NCBI GenBank assembly: GCA_902773135.1
Contig: CACYDP010000140.1
Coordinates: 1 to 49,563 of the forward strand
Source of the DNA: an uncultured Ruminococcus sp.
Lineage (GTDB): Bacteria > Bacillota > Clostridia > Oscillospirales > Acutalibacteraceae
DNA: 49,563 nucleotides
Direction: 5' to 3'
Below are positions 1 through 8,954 of this stretch, piece by piece. The notes beneath the pieces are model-generated. The model was not told the origin of the DNA and did not search any database. It saw only the letters and a list, made by a program, of their open reading frames with translations. How positions within the stretch are numbered: the stretch's first letter is position 1; every line of letters begins with the position of its first letter. Made by a program: the position numbers and the translations under genes.

Positions 1-84
1 TATTCGCTTGTATTACAAACGATCGTATGCATCATTACGGTAGCACGCTTTATAATTGATATTATAAAGTACTACCATAAATAA
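1..84 (+). CDS. C-terminal end of an unidentified membrane protein (partial)
   Basis: The frame starting at base 1 is open and ends with TAA at 82-84, giving the last 27 residues of a protein that begins outside the window. The residues form a hydrophobic stretch rich in Ile, Val and Leu followed by a short polar tail (KYYHK), as expected for a C-terminal transmembrane helix. A perfect hairpin terminator follows 11 bases later, which supports a real gene end. The family cannot be recognised from so short a piece. Confidence 0.55.
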   Translation, partial: YSLVLQTIVCIITVARFIIDIIKYYHK

Positions 85-95
85 ATCGGTAAATA

Positions 96-140
96 ATCAA
101 AATCACTGCGGAATCATTACTGTTCCGCAGTGATTTTGAT
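96..140. terminator. Bidirectional intrinsic terminator
   Basis: An 18-bp perfect inverted repeat (96-113 with 123-140) encloses a 9-nt loop. The stem has a GC-rich core (CACTGCGGAA) and A/T-rich outer arms, so each strand ends in a T-rich arm. It lies between the converging ends of the partial gene at the left edge and the pullulanase gene, and can serve both. Confidence 0.85.
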
Positions 141-160
141 TTGAAAAGGCATTGCCTGTA

Positions 161-3100
161 TCATACGTCAACAATTCTCTTTTTTCTTTTGCTGTACATA
201 ACTGCTATCACGCCGGCTGCCACAAAGGAACAAAGCCCCAGTACAGCTGTACCTATGATAAACGGCATAACCGGTTTTTCAACGATTTTCTGTTCGTCAT
301 AGCTGTAAATAACATAGATCGGTACATCTGTATAGGTTCCCTTTACATTGGAAGTAGATGCGTCCAGCGACAGTTTTTCGTAAGTTTTCTGACTGGTCTT
401 ATACTCGGTACCAACTTTTCCGGCACTTGTCTGTGTATCAAGTATTTTACCGTTCTTCTGTACATATATGGTATTTACTTTTCCCGAATACGTTACCGCA
501 CCGTCTTTGACCCAACACTCTCCTCTGACAGAAAATCCGCTGCTGTTAGAGCCTGTATCTACACGCTTGTTCATATCGGTAAATTTGACATAAAGATCAC
601 TTAACGCACCCACATCTTTAACTGTAAGCGTATACCAGCCCGGTTCATTATCGACCGTCATTTCCGTACCCGGAATTTTTCCTGTATATTCTTTGCTTTC
701 TTCATTATCACCTTGTGATTTTGCATAAACATAAGCTCCTACTTTTTCATAACCATTGGCATTATAATAATGAAGTACAAGATCACAGGTTTCTTTTGCT
801 TTATAGTAATAGTTGACTGTTACATCACTGTCAGTGATGATTCCTACCGCATTTGTCGGGAACATAGACAAATCTACTTCCATTCCCTCAACATCACGAA
901 TTGAAGCAGTATACTGATCGCCCTCTCGGATTCTTTCCGTAAGAGCAGACTCCACTTCGGTATCACCTGAACCTAACAGTTCACTGCCTTCTTTCAGGAA
1001 ATTGACGGTCAGGTTATAGATATTACCTGTAAATTTTTTATAATAGTAAGTAACCTTTTGATCTTTCCGGGTAAACTTTCCGTTTTCATTGCCGTCAATA
1101 TGATCCAGATCATAATCAACATTCAGTGCTTCTGCGACCTCGCATTGATAAGAGGTTCCCTCTGCACCTGTGATCATTCGGGTATCAATCACTTCATCGG
1201 TATCAATATCTTTATACTCGATTTGCACACAACATCTTTTGGATTCTATTTTCAGCTTATCATAGCTTTCCTTATCGGCAAGTATCAACGCAGACTTGGC
1301 AGGAACCGTGATTTCATCGCCTTTGATAGTTCCGAGATTTCTTAAACCCGCATAAGTCTTATCCGCAACAATCACCCATTCGGACGGAAGTGTTTTTCCG
1401 TCATTGGCAAGAAGTTTAACCTTTGTATCTTTATTGCTTGCATTAAAAAGAACCGCTGTCTGTTTCCATTCTTTATCATTTGTCAGCTGATTTTCTAATG
1501 TATAAGCAATCACACCGCTGTCGGTATCCGAAAATTTCACCAGACTCGCTGACTTTGTTGTTGCATCTCTGAACGGTTTGAAGTTCTTTCGGATTTCTAT
1601 CAAGCCTGCATAATAGGAATTTAAGTCACTGTATTTAACCAGATTATTCCAATCAAGCATATTCACTTTGGTAGAAGAAATATAGCTGTTGCTGTCACCG
1701 TATTTGGTTCTTGCAAACTCTTCGCCTGCCTGCATAAACGAAATACCCTGTGACGTAAGCGTAATGGCTGCCGCAAGTTTATTCATATCCACAAGATTTT
1801 CATCACGCTTGCTGTATGACATATCATTCTTGACGGAGAGTACCAGTTTATCATACAGTGTATAATTATCGTGTGCAGACATATAGGTAACAGTTTGTGA
1901 AGGCTGATTAAAGACAGAACTCTGTACGGTATTGCCCGTAATGCCGCCTACCAAATTTCCCTTGCTGCTACCGTCCTGCACAAATCCTTTTTCAAGAGCA
2001 TTGAATACGTGACCTTTTACTGCATCACGAAATGTATCATTGAAAGCACCTATTCTGTTGTCCAGTTTTTTAACATTATCCTTGACAGCCGTTTCGGCCT
2101 TCGTGGAAAGTGTACCGCCTGTCCACGGTTCGCCGTACATAATAATTTTTTTGCCATTTTCCACTTTGGTGTCCAATGCTTTTCGGATTTCGTTCATCGT
2201 GGTAATGTCATGAACACCCATCAAATCAAAACGGAATCCATCAATATGATATTCATTGGTCCAATAAAGAACAGAGTCTATCATATATTTTCTGTACATA
2301 AGGTGTTCGCTTGCCGTTTCATTTCCGCAGCCCGAACCATCACTGAAACTTCCGTCCGATTTGAGTCGGTAATAGTAGCCGGGAACGGTATTTTCAAACC
2401 AACTGCCCTCGGCAGTATAGGTATGATTATAAACAACGTCCATAATGACACCGATTCCGGCATTATGCAAAGCCTGTATCATCTGTTTGAATTCATTGAT
2501 ACGTGTACTGCCGTTGTAAGGGTTGGTAGAATAGGAACCCTCCGGTACGTTATAGTTTTTCGGGTCGTAACCCCAGTTAAACTGATCTGATTTGCTGTCT
2601 GTTTCATCCACGGTCGCATAGTCATAGACGGGCAGGAGCTGAACGTGTGTAACGCCAAGATTTTTCAGGTAATCAATACAGGTAGGAATATCGCCTTTGC
2701 CTCCCAACGTCGTTCCCGACTCAGTAAAGGCAAGATACTTGCCCTTGTACTTTGCCGAAACGCCCGACACCTCACTGCTGGAAAAATCTCTTACATGCAC
2801 TTCCCATACCACCGCATCTGTGGGGTCATCATAGAGAACGTGCTGATCTTTATCCCAGTTTTCAGGGTCGGTAGCATCAAGGTCAACGACCATACTTCTG
2901 TTTCCGTTGACACCGACAGCTTTTGAATAGACATCGGCGGTTTCCTTTGTAACACCATCAATGCTGACAAGATAGGTATAGTATTGATTTTTATGATCTC
3001 CGTCCAGTTGAATGCTCCATACACCGTTGCTGCCCTTTTTCATGGTAGTTGTAGAAATTTCCTGAGCTCCTTCTTCTTTGGAGCTGCCTGTTGTATACAG

Positions 3101-3331
3101 TCTCACAGCAACCCGTGAAGCAGTGGGTGCCCAGACTTTAAAAGTAGTCGCTTTTTTTGTATACGTTGCTCCAAGATCATCACCGCTGTACGCCTGTTTG
3201 TCAAGTTCGTGTGCATATACTGTTTTTGGTTTTTCATTATTTTTATTTTCTTCTGCATTTACCATCAGAGTGCTTCCTCCCATTATTGTTATTGCAAGAA
3301 TACAGCTGAATATTTTTTTCAGTTTCAGCAA
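161..3331 (-). CDS. Secreted, membrane-anchored type I pullulanase with C-terminal binding modules
   Basis: Cleaves alpha-1,6 branch points of pullulan or starch outside the cell. The signal peptide is about residues 1-26. A CBM48-like module follows (about 55-150), then the GH13 catalytic domain. The type I pullulanase signature is present as FNWGYDP (251-257), with predicted nucleophile Asp369 (GFRFD), acid/base Glu401 (MYGEPW) and third carboxylate Asp488 (SAHDN). After residue 700 come two MucBP-like beta segments, a CBM26-like starch-binding segment (about 855-925), another beta module, and a C-terminal transmembrane helix (about 1028-1048) with a KRKKR tail. The tail suggests membrane anchoring rather than dockerin or LPXTG attachment. 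The start is TTG, chosen because GGAGGG lies 6 bases upstream and a signal peptide follows directly. Monocistronic; the terminator at 96-140 follows. Catalytic assignment is strong, the accessory modules less so. Confidence 0.93.
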   Translation of the reverse strand: MLKLKKIFSCILAITIMGGSTLMVNAEENKNNEKPKTVYAHELDKQAYSGDDLGATYTKKATTFKVWAPTASRVAVRLYTTGSSKEEGAQEISTTTMKKGSNGVWSIQLDGDHKNQYYTYLVSIDGVTKETADVYSKAVGVNGNRSMVVDLDATDPENWDKDQHVLYDDPTDAVVWEVHVRDFSSSEVSGVSAKYKGKYLAFTESGTTLGGKGDIPTCIDYLKNLGVTHVQLLPVYDYATVDETDSKSDQFNWGYDPKNYNVPEGSYSTNPYNGSTRINEFKQMIQALHNAGIGVIMDVVYNHTYTAEGSWFENTVPGYYYRLKSDGSFSDGSGCGNETASEHLMYRKYMIDSVLYWTNEYHIDGFRFDLMGVHDITTMNEIRKALDTKVENGKKIIMYGEPWTGGTLSTKAETAVKDNVKKLDNRIGAFNDTFRDAVKGHVFNALEKGFVQDGSSKGNLVGGITGNTVQSSVFNQPSQTVTYMSAHDNYTLYDKLVLSVKNDMSYSKRDENLVDMNKLAAAITLTSQGISFMQAGEEFARTKYGDSNSYISSTKVNMLDWNNLVKYSDLNSYYAGLIEIRKNFKPFRDATTKSASLVKFSDTDSGVIAYTLENQLTNDKEWKQTAVLFNASNKDTKVKLLANDGKTLPSEWVIVADKTYAGLRNLGTIKGDEITVPAKSALILADKESYDKLKIESKRCCVQIEYKDIDTDEVIDTRMITGAEGTSYQCEVAEALNVDYDLDHIDGNENGKFTRKDQKVTYYYKKFTGNIYNLTVNFLKEGSELLGSGDTEVESALTERIREGDQYTASIRDVEGMEVDLSMFPTNAVGIITDSDVTVNYYYKAKETCDLVLHYYNANGYEKVGAYVYAKSQGDNEESKEYTGKIPGTEMTVDNEPGWYTLTVKDVGALSDLYVKFTDMNKRVDTGSNSSGFSVRGECWVKDGAVTYSGKVNTIYVQKNGKILDTQTSAGKVGTEYKTSQKTYEKLSLDASTSNVKGTYTDVPIYVIYSYDEQKIVEKPVMPFIIGTAVLGLCSFVAAGVIAVMYSKRKKRIVDV

Positions 3332-3466
3332 GACTATCCCTCCACCTGTTTTTGAAATTCATACAATAGAATTTTATCATATTCATACATCATATTACAA
3401 GGTTTCAGTCAATTTTTTATCGTGAATTTAAAATCCAATTATCGTTTAATTCCTTGAGTGGTACAT

Positions 3467-4120
3467 TTACAATGAAATAGCAAAGTCCTCATTGTTCTCC
3501 CACATACGTTTCATATGCTCCATTGCTTCCGTATCCGCTTTTCTGTCACGGAAATAATATTCCAGATCTCTGTCAGTAATTTCTCTGATGACTCTGCACG
3601 GATTTCCTGCCGCTACTGTCCACGAAGGTATATCTTTCGTCACAACCGAACCCGCACCTATCACCACATTATCCCCTATATTGACTCCCGGACAAATGAC
3701 GGCATTGCCGCCTATCCAGACATTATTGCCAATGGTAACGGATATACCATATTCATAACCTGTATTGCGGCATTTCGGGTGAATCGGATGTCCTGCGGTA
3801 TAGATTGCCACATTCGGAGCAAAAAGACAATTATCCCCGATTGTCACTTTGGCAACGTCCAAGATGGTACAATTATAATTGGCAAAAAAGTTTTTTCCGA
3901 TTTCAATATGATTTCCGTAATCACAGTAAAACGGCGGATTGATAAAAGCATTCTTTGAGTTTGGTATCAGTTCTTTGACGACTTTCATAATTCCCTCAAA
4001 ATCACTTCTGTCCATCGTATTCATTTTTTGAGTCAGACGACGGGCTGTTTTTTGCTCTTCAAAAACCTCTTTGTCGCATATATACAGCATTTCTTTGTCA
4101 CGTCTGTCTTTATGATTCAT
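3467..4120 (-). CDS. maa: Maltose/galactoside O-acetyltransferase-like hexapeptide enzyme
   Basis: Acetyl-CoA-dependent sugar O-acetyltransferase of the LacA/Maa/NodL family. The N-terminal segment (about 8-60) matches the family's Mac domain, with the spacing of MLYICDKEVFEEQKTAR. It is followed by left-handed beta-helix hexapeptide repeats with the typical NPPFYCDYG, the catalytic-His region TAGHPIHP, and WIGGNAVICPGVNIGDN. Length of 217 residues is slightly longer than the usual 185-205 because of the C-terminal tail. An SD GGGAGG lies just upstream of the ATG. It stands alone between the pullulanase gene and the aromatic block. A role with sugars released by pullulanase is possible but only inferred; the acceptor sugar is unknown. 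The gene symbol is a family-level suggestion. Confidence 0.85.
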   Translation of the reverse strand: MNHKDRRDKEMLYICDKEVFEEQKTARRLTQKMNTMDRSDFEGIMKVVKELIPNSKNAFINPPFYCDYGNHIEIGKNFFANYNCTILDVAKVTIGDNCLFAPNVAIYTAGHPIHPKCRNTGYEYGISVTIGNNVWIGGNAVICPGVNIGDNVVIGAGSVVTKDIPSWTVAAGNPCRVIREITDRDLEYYFRDRKADTEAMEHMKRMWENNEDFAISL

Positions 4121-4218
4121 ATTGATTCCTCCCTATTTAAAGTTGCCGGCAAACAGCCTTTTATCAATTATGACATATTTTTATTATAAAGTCAATTTTT
4201 ATTGTCAAAACAAATAAC

Positions 4219-4248
4219 AAAAACAGCAGACTTTACTCTGCTGTTTTT
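4219..4248. terminator. Bidirectional intrinsic terminator
   Basis: A 12-bp perfect stem (AAAAACAGCAGA paired with TCTGCTGTTTTT) with a 6-nt loop. In both directions the second arm ends in a T-run. It closes the leftward aromatic operon. Confidence 0.85.
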
Positions 4249-4292
4249 ACGCTTACTTACTCATGAAATCTGAGTGAAAACCTTACGGAGTG

Positions 4293-4661
4293 TCACTGCT
4301 GATTTTTTTCTCTTTGATAGATCACAATCAGCACTGCCGATATAATACATACCACAACAACGATACTTCCCGTAACGATAAAGATGACCGTATTCTTTTG
4401 CTGCGATGAATCATAGTCTGCAAAAATACCGCTTTCCTTTGAAATATCGGTTCTGTCTTTCACAGGCTCTTTGTATATATCATGAGGTCTGCTGTCGGGT
4501 TTGCTGTCAGGTTTATATTTTGGGGATTCCTTACTTTTTTCAAAAGCAGAAACAGTACTGTCATTTTCCGACACAACGCTGCTTTCTGCGGCAAAAATGC
4601 TCACTGCCGCAATATGAAACAACAATACAAGAATTGTTACTATCAATGCAATTCTTTTCAT
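4293..4661 (-). CDS. Small exported membrane protein of unknown function
   Basis: The 122-residue product has an N-terminal signal or membrane segment (MKRIALIVTILVLLFHIAA), a charged Ser/Lys/Asp/Pro-rich middle of about 70 residues with the repeat KPDSKPDSRP, and a C-terminal transmembrane helix (IVVVVCIISAVLIVI) with a short basic tail. The frame stays open up to a GTG at 4718 that overlaps the end of aroB. The ATG at 4661 is preferred because GGAGAG lies 6 bases upstream and the signal segment starts there. It is the last gene of the aro operon, probably co-transcribed. No family recognised and no link to aromatic synthesis is visible. Confidence 0.7.
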   Translation of the reverse strand: MKRIALIVTILVLLFHIAAVSIFAAESSVVSENDSTVSAFEKSKESPKYKPDSKPDSRPHDIYKEPVKDRTDISKESGIFADYDSSQQKNTVIFIVTGSIVVVVCIISAVLIVIYQREKNQQ

Positions 4662-4714
4662 AAATTTCTCTCCATCACAACTGCTTCCTAATCGGCATCG
4701 CAGTAGTCTTTTCA

Positions 4715-5767
4715 TCACACTTCAAAAAATGTTCCGAAATCATCTGTATCAATGGAAACAATACAGCAGTCCCCTATTGACTGAAGGAAGATAAAACGAA
4801 TACTTTTACCTGTACTTTTCTTATCTCCCCTTGTCGCCTGTACAATTTCTTTCAGCGAATAACCGTTTGATGCAACCGGCAAATGATATTTTGTCAGGAG
4901 CTTTTCTAAACGTTCCGACGTACCTTTTTCGGTCAGTCCTCTTTGTTCGGAAATACGTGTAATGATCGCCGCACCTGCCGAAACCGCCTCCCCGTGTGTA
5001 AGATGTGCATAATGATTCAACTTTTCCAATGCGTGTCCGAACGTATGCCCAAAATTCAGTATGGCTCTTTCGCCCGTATCACGCTCATCATTCTGGACCA
5101 CGTCACGCTTAATACATACACATTCATAGATCACATCATCAATAAAATCCTCTGCATTTTCTTGTTCCAGACGTTCAAAAAGATGTCTGCTGCGGATACA
5201 GCCGTATTTAACGACTTCACCCAGACCGTCCGTATAAAACTTCTGCGGAAGTGTATGCAGTGTTTCCGGGTCTATCAGCACCAGAATCGGCTGCCAGAAA
5301 GCTCCTACAAGATTTTTGCCTGCGGCAAGGTCAACCCCTGTTTTTCCGCCCACGGACGAATCCACCTGTGCCAGAAGACTGGTAGGTATCTGTACAAAAT
5401 CGATTCCCCTGAGGTAACTCGCAGCCGCAAATCCCGTCATATCGCCTGTTACGCCGCCGCCCAATGCAACCGCTATATCGCTTCTTGTAATGTTATGTTC
5501 AAAAAAGTGCTGATACATTTTTTCGATGGTTGCCAGACGCTTGGAACTTTCCCCCGCTTCAAAGGTGAACAATGATACTTCAAATCCGTTTTCTTTCAAA
5601 GACTGCATCACACTGTCCGCATAAATCGGTGCTACATTGGTATCACTGACAACAACGGCACGCATTGCCTTTGTAAGAGGACGTATATATGCTCCTGCTT
5701 GCTGGAGGATACCGTGTTCTATCAATATGTCGTAGGGTCTGCCTGTTTTGACTTCCACTTTTTTCAT
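4715..5767 (-). CDS. aroB: 3-dehydroquinate synthase
   Basis: Converts DAHP to 3-dehydroquinate, the second step of the shikimate pathway, using NAD and a divalent metal. The sequence has the NAD-binding GGGVTGDMTGFAA segment (about 102-116), the PTSLLAQVDSSVGGKTGVD segment (about 130-150) and the metal-binding FGHTFGHALE and LTHGEAV motifs. The 350-residue length is normal. Its ATG overlaps the stop of the upstream prephenate dehydrogenase by 4 bases (ATGA), indicating translational coupling in the aro operon. Confidence 0.97.
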   Translation of the reverse strand: MKKVEVKTGRPYDILIEHGILQQAGAYIRPLTKAMRAVVVSDTNVAPIYADSVMQSLKENGFEVSLFTFEAGESSKRLATIEKMYQHFFEHNITRSDIAVALGGGVTGDMTGFAAASYLRGIDFVQIPTSLLAQVDSSVGGKTGVDLAAGKNLVGAFWQPILVLIDPETLHTLPQKFYTDGLGEVVKYGCIRSRHLFERLEQENAEDFIDDVIYECVCIKRDVVQNDERDTGERAILNFGHTFGHALEKLNHYAHLTHGEAVSAGAAIITRISEQRGLTEKGTSERLEKLLTKYHLPVASNGYSLKEIVQATRGDKKSTGKSIRFIFLQSIGDCCIVSIDTDDFGTFFEV

Positions 5768-6594
5768 TCTCCGAGTGCCTCCTTGATCAATTTTCCCTTA
5801 TGCAATATGCTGGCAAGTTGTTCTCTGTCACCACTTTCAATTCCCTCTTTAATCATACCAAGATTGGCTATGAGAGTATCAATTTCATCGATCAGCGGCT
5901 GTTTGTTTTCTATAAAAAGTTCTGACCACAGTTCCGCATTGATATTGGCAACACGGGAAACGTCACGATAACTGCCGCCCGAAAAGCCTTTATGTTTCGG
6001 ACACAAAGGGCTGAAAACATACGAACAGGCTATGACATGAGGCAGCTGTGACGTAAAGGCTATCATTCTGTCGTGTTCCTCAGCCGATGCATAGGTAATT
6101 CTGCCAAAACCGAGTTTTTTGGCAAGTGCCGCTATCTTATCAACCGCCGTATGAGGTGCATCACAGGGAACAATAATCGCATTGGCTCCCAAAAACAGAT
6201 CAGCTTCCGATACATCAAAACCGTTTTTTTCTTTGCCTGCCATCGGGTGAAATCCCACAAAGCTGAATCCGTATTCTGCGGCTATTTCGTTCATCTGAGG
6301 ACAAATTTTTGATTTGATGCCCGACGTATCTGTCACAATACAATTGGGGTTGATTTTATCCGCATTCTTTCTTACAAATTCGACAGCGGCTTCCGGAAAT
6401 GTTCCCATCACAATAATGTCAGCCTTACCGAGTGTTTCGACTGTTCCTATTTCATCTATCGCACCGCATTCCAATGCTTTTTTCAGAGGGAGCGGACTTC
6501 TGTTAATGCCGTATACACGGCTGTCGGTATATTTTTTGACAGCTTTTGCCATAGAGCCGCCTATAATTCCCAATCCTACAACCACTATATTCAT
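5764..6594 (-). CDS. tyrA: Prephenate dehydrogenase
   Basis: Oxidatively decarboxylates prephenate to 4-hydroxyphenylpyruvate in tyrosine synthesis. The N-terminal Rossmann fold begins immediately (NIVVVGLGIIGGS), followed by the NRS segment for the adenosine ribose and the conserved FVGFHPMAGKEKNGF region with the catalytic His. A FTSQLPHVIA segment and an all-helical C-terminal domain follow. About 276 residues, with no ACT or chorismate mutase domain. The frame is also open to a GTG at 6606, but SD spacing there is too short; the ATG at 6594 matches family starts. It overlaps aroB by 4 bases. Confidence 0.93.
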   Translation of the reverse strand: MNIVVVGLGIIGGSMAKAVKKYTDSRVYGINRSPLPLKKALECGAIDEIGTVETLGKADIIVMGTFPEAAVEFVRKNADKINPNCIVTDTSGIKSKICPQMNEIAAEYGFSFVGFHPMAGKEKNGFDVSEADLFLGANAIIVPCDAPHTAVDKIAALAKKLGFGRITYASAEEHDRMIAFTSQLPHVIACSYVFSPLCPKHKGFSGGSYRDVSRVANINAELWSELFIENKQPLIDEIDTLIANLGMIKEGIESGDREQLASILHKGKLIKEALGE

Positions 6595-6648
6595 AACGCA
6601 AAGCACACTTCCTTTTGTTACTTACCTTTTGTGTCGTACCTTTGACAT

Positions 6649-6723
6649 CTTAAATGGGGGGCATTCTCTGCGGAGAGCGAGCAGAAGCTCCGCCACTGCA
6701 CCCCGCCGCCTTTGAAAAGGTAG
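6649..6723. repeat. GC-rich structured intergenic element, possibly a dispersed repeat
   Basis: The gap between the DAHP synthase and tyrA genes holds about 75 bases much richer in G and C than the flanks, with a run of six G and the segment CACCCCGCCGCC. It can fold: GCGGAG (6670-6675) pairs with CTCCGC (6688-6693), and CCTTT pairs with AAAGG near 6710-6720. No reading frame with a start is evident. Its composition suggests an inserted intergenic repeat. Whether it recurs elsewhere in the genome cannot be told here. Confidence 0.4.
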
Positions 6724-6732
6724 ACGAAACTT

Positions 6733-7755
6733 TTATTTGTTCATAATGTCATCGTATGCTTTTTTCAGGGCAAATACTTTTCCTGCCACATTGTCAAACT
6801 GTTCAGGGGTGAGTGACTGAGCTCCGTCAGAAAGTGCGTGTTTGGGGTCATTATGAACCTCTATCATCAAACCGTCCGCACCTGCCGCAACAGCCGCAAG
6901 CGACATTTGTTCCACTAGCGAAGACTTGCCTGTTGCGTGACTCGGGTCAACAATCACCGGCAAATGAGAAAGTTTTTTGACAACAGGTACTGCTGAAAGA
7001 TCAAGTGTATTTCTTGTTGCCGTTTCATAGGTTCTGATACCCCTTTCACAGAGTATTACCTTATTATTGCCGCCTGCCATAATATATTCCGCACTCATCA
7101 GCCATTCTTCAATGGTATTGGCAAGACCTCTTTTCAGCAGAATCGGCTTATCGATTTTTCCGAGTTCTTTCAGAAGCTCAAAGTTCTGCATATTTCTGGC
7201 ACCGACCTGAATGATGTCAACACTCTCGAACATATCTATATGGGAAGCTCTCATAATTTCGGTCACAATCGGAAGTCCCGTAACTTTTCTTGCCCCTTTG
7301 AGAAGATCCAATCCCTCCGCTTTCAATCCTTGGAAAGAATACGGTGATGTTCTCGGTTTAAATGCACCGCCTCTCAGGAAAGTCGCTCCTGCTGCCTTGA
7401 CCCTCTGAGCCACATAATTGATTTGCTCTTCTGTTTCCACCGAACACGGTCCTGCCATAATGCAAAGACTGCCGTCACCAATTTTCTGTCCCGAAGGAAG
7501 TTCAATCACAGTATTGTCGGGGTGAAATTTACGATTGGCTTTTTTATACGGTTCCTGAACACGCTTTACGCTGTCCACAACCTCCTGTGCATTAACCCAG
7601 TCTTCATCAAGCTGTGTGGTATCACCGATCAGACCGAGTACCGTAGATTCAACACCGACCCAGGTATTCACGGTCAGACCGAAATCATCTTCGAGAGCGG
7701 TTTTAAAAAGTGTAATCTGTTCCTTTGTTGCTTTTGGATTCAATACAATAATCAA
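6733..7755 (-). CDS. aroF: 3-deoxy-7-phosphoheptulonate (DAHP) synthase, type I-beta (AroF-like)
   Basis: Condenses phosphoenolpyruvate with erythrose 4-phosphate, the first committed step of the shikimate pathway. A ferredoxin-like N-terminal regulatory domain (about 1-75, IIVLNPKATKEQ) precedes the KDPG-like barrel. Barrel motifs include MAGPCSVE, GGAFKPRTSPYSFQG, QVGARNMQNFELL, LLKRG and VDPSHATGK. At 340 residues it matches the Thermotoga/Bacillus-type enzyme. The start chosen is TTG at 7755, because GGAGG lies 8 bases upstream; the frame remains open to an in-frame upstream codon at 7788 without an SD. Part of the aro operon; feedback control by Tyr or Phe is known for the family but not visible here. 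Confidence 0.94.
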   Translation of the reverse strand: MIIVLNPKATKEQITLFKTALEDDFGLTVNTWVGVESTVLGLIGDTTQLDEDWVNAQEVVDSVKRVQEPYKKANRKFHPDNTVIELPSGQKIGDGSLCIMAGPCSVETEEQINYVAQRVKAAGATFLRGGAFKPRTSPYSFQGLKAEGLDLLKGARKVTGLPIVTEIMRASHIDMFESVDIIQVGARNMQNFELLKELGKIDKPILLKRGLANTIEEWLMSAEYIMAGGNNKVILCERGIRTYETATRNTLDLSAVPVVKKLSHLPVIVDPSHATGKSSLVEQMSLAAVAAGADGLMIEVHNDPKHALSDGAQSLTPEQFDNVAGKVFALKKAYDDIMNK

Positions 7756-7797
7756 TTCAATAACCTCCGATAAAAAACTTGCTGTCAAAAAACAGCT

Positions 7798-8259
7798 TTA
7801 TTGAACCGTAAAAATAAACGGCAGTATGATCAACGCTGCGGCCATCAAGCCTGCTCCAATCGCCGTAAAAACGGTCGCTAATATTTTCTGGGGATGATAA
7901 CCGACAATGTAATAATGCTGATAATTCATCGGATTATAACAAACCTTAATGGCTTCCCCTACGGAAAACTTCGGTCTTGTCGTACCGAAATGAGAAACCA
8001 GCTGTACGGGCTTTTCTCCCGGGTAAAACTCGATAACAGGAAAATTGCTTGCATAAGTGGTGCGGTTAGTGTAGGAAATATAATTACCGGAATCAGGATG
8101 ACGTCTGTAACCGACGATTCTTCCCTGTGATACGGCTGTACAGCATTTTTGTTTTTTTCTTAAATTGGCAGCAATCCCTAATCCGACACACAAAAAGATA
8201 ATTCCCAACAAACCGAAGATACCGGAAAATAGAATCAACATTAACAAAATCTCGTTCAT
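7798..8259 (-). CDS. DUF3592-like two-helix membrane protein
   Basis: The 153-residue product has a transmembrane helix at about residues 4-30, a soluble beta-rich domain (about 40-115, with PVIEFYPGEKPVQLVS and VGEAIKVCYNP), and a second helix at about 125-150. The pattern of a 'YxPxxP/CYNP' beta domain between two helices fits DUF3592, whose function is unknown. It sits inside the aro block with its own promoter just upstream (8291-8319), so it and the aroF-tyrA-aroB genes may be transcribed separately from aroE-aroK. SD GGAGG is present. Confidence 0.75.
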   Translation of the reverse strand: MNEILLMLILFSGIFGLLGIIFLCVGLGIAANLRKKQKCCTAVSQGRIVGYRRHPDSGNYISYTNRTTYASNFPVIEFYPGEKPVQLVSHFGTTRPKFSVGEAIKVCYNPMNYQHYYIVGYHPQKILATVFTAIGAGLMAAALIILPFIFTVQ

Positions 8260-8290
8260 ATTTCAATTTTCCTCCCAAACCGATATTTAT

Positions 8291-8319
8291 AATATAAACC
8301 TTAGCGGTATATTTGTCAA
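8291..8319 (-). promoter_or_regulatory. Sigma-70-type promoter within the aro block
   Basis: On the minus strand TTGACA (8314-8319) is followed after 17 bases by TATATT (8291-8296), about 30 bases upstream of the DUF3592-like gene start. It gives the downstream aroF-tyrA-aroB genes a possible independent start. Confidence 0.65.
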
Positions 8320-8331
8320 GACTTTAAACCG

Positions 8332-8357
8332 CAAAACTTTAAAGTATTAAAGTTTTG
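8332..8357. repeat. Inverted repeat between aroK and the DUF3592-like gene
   Basis: CAAAACTTTAA and TTAAAGTTTTG flank a 4-base loop (11-bp perfect arms). On the minus strand no T-run follows, so it is a poor terminator for aroK. It lies just upstream of the -35 box of the internal promoter and could be an operator. Confidence 0.45.
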
Positions 8358-8427
8358 GTATTTTTTGTCAAACAATCTTTGTTCAATTTTTTTAATGGAG
8401 CGATCCAACAGATTTGACAGGCTTTTC

Positions 8428-8934
8428 TTATGATATTGATGCTATGATTTCTGTACATACCTGCATAGGCGACTGATCCGCATTCACCTTTATATCGGCG
8501 GCACGTTCATACAACGGCAGTCTTTTTTCGTATAATTCTTGAATTGCTTTATCTTTATCAGGTCTGTTCAGCAACGGACGTGTCGTATCATTTTTCAAAC
8601 GCTCCGACACCACCGCAACGGGAATATCCAACAATACAACCCTGCCGGTTGACCGAAATGCCTCTGCATTTTCCGGATAGGTAAGCGTTCCACCGCCTGC
8701 AGCTATCACAAGTCCGTTCTTTTTAGAAAGTTCTTTAGCGGCTTCACGCTCCAACTGTCTGAAATATGCTTCGCCGCTGTCCTGAAAAATTTCAGAAATG
8801 GTTTTTCCCTCTTTTTTCTCAATATAATTATCAAGGTCAATAAATGACATTCCTGTTTTGCGTGAAAGCAGTGTTCCCACCGTACTTTTTCCGCAGCCCA
8901 TAAATCCGCATAAAATAATATTTTTTCTGTTCAT
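8428..8934 (-). CDS. aroK: Shikimate kinase
   Basis: Phosphorylates shikimate at O3 using ATP. The P-loop is GFMGCGKST (about 9-17), followed by the shikimate-binding FIDLDNYIE segment, GGGTL, and the lid region with DTTRPLLNRP. The 168-residue length is typical. It starts 20 bases after the aroE stop and is co-transcribed with it. Confidence 0.96.
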   Translation of the reverse strand: MNRKNIILCGFMGCGKSTVGTLLSRKTGMSFIDLDNYIEKKEGKTISEIFQDSGEAYFRQLEREAAKELSKKNGLVIAAGGGTLTYPENAEAFRSTGRVVLLDIPVAVVSERLKNDTTRPLLNRPDKDKAIQELYEKRLPLYERAADIKVNADQSPMQVCTEIIASIS

Positions 8935-8954
8935 ATTGCAAATCCCACCTGTTA

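Noticed and set aside
152-604. Plus-strand ORF opposite the pullulanase C-terminus
   Set aside because: It is a Cys/Tyr-rich antisense shadow with no SD, lying inside a well-supported gene.
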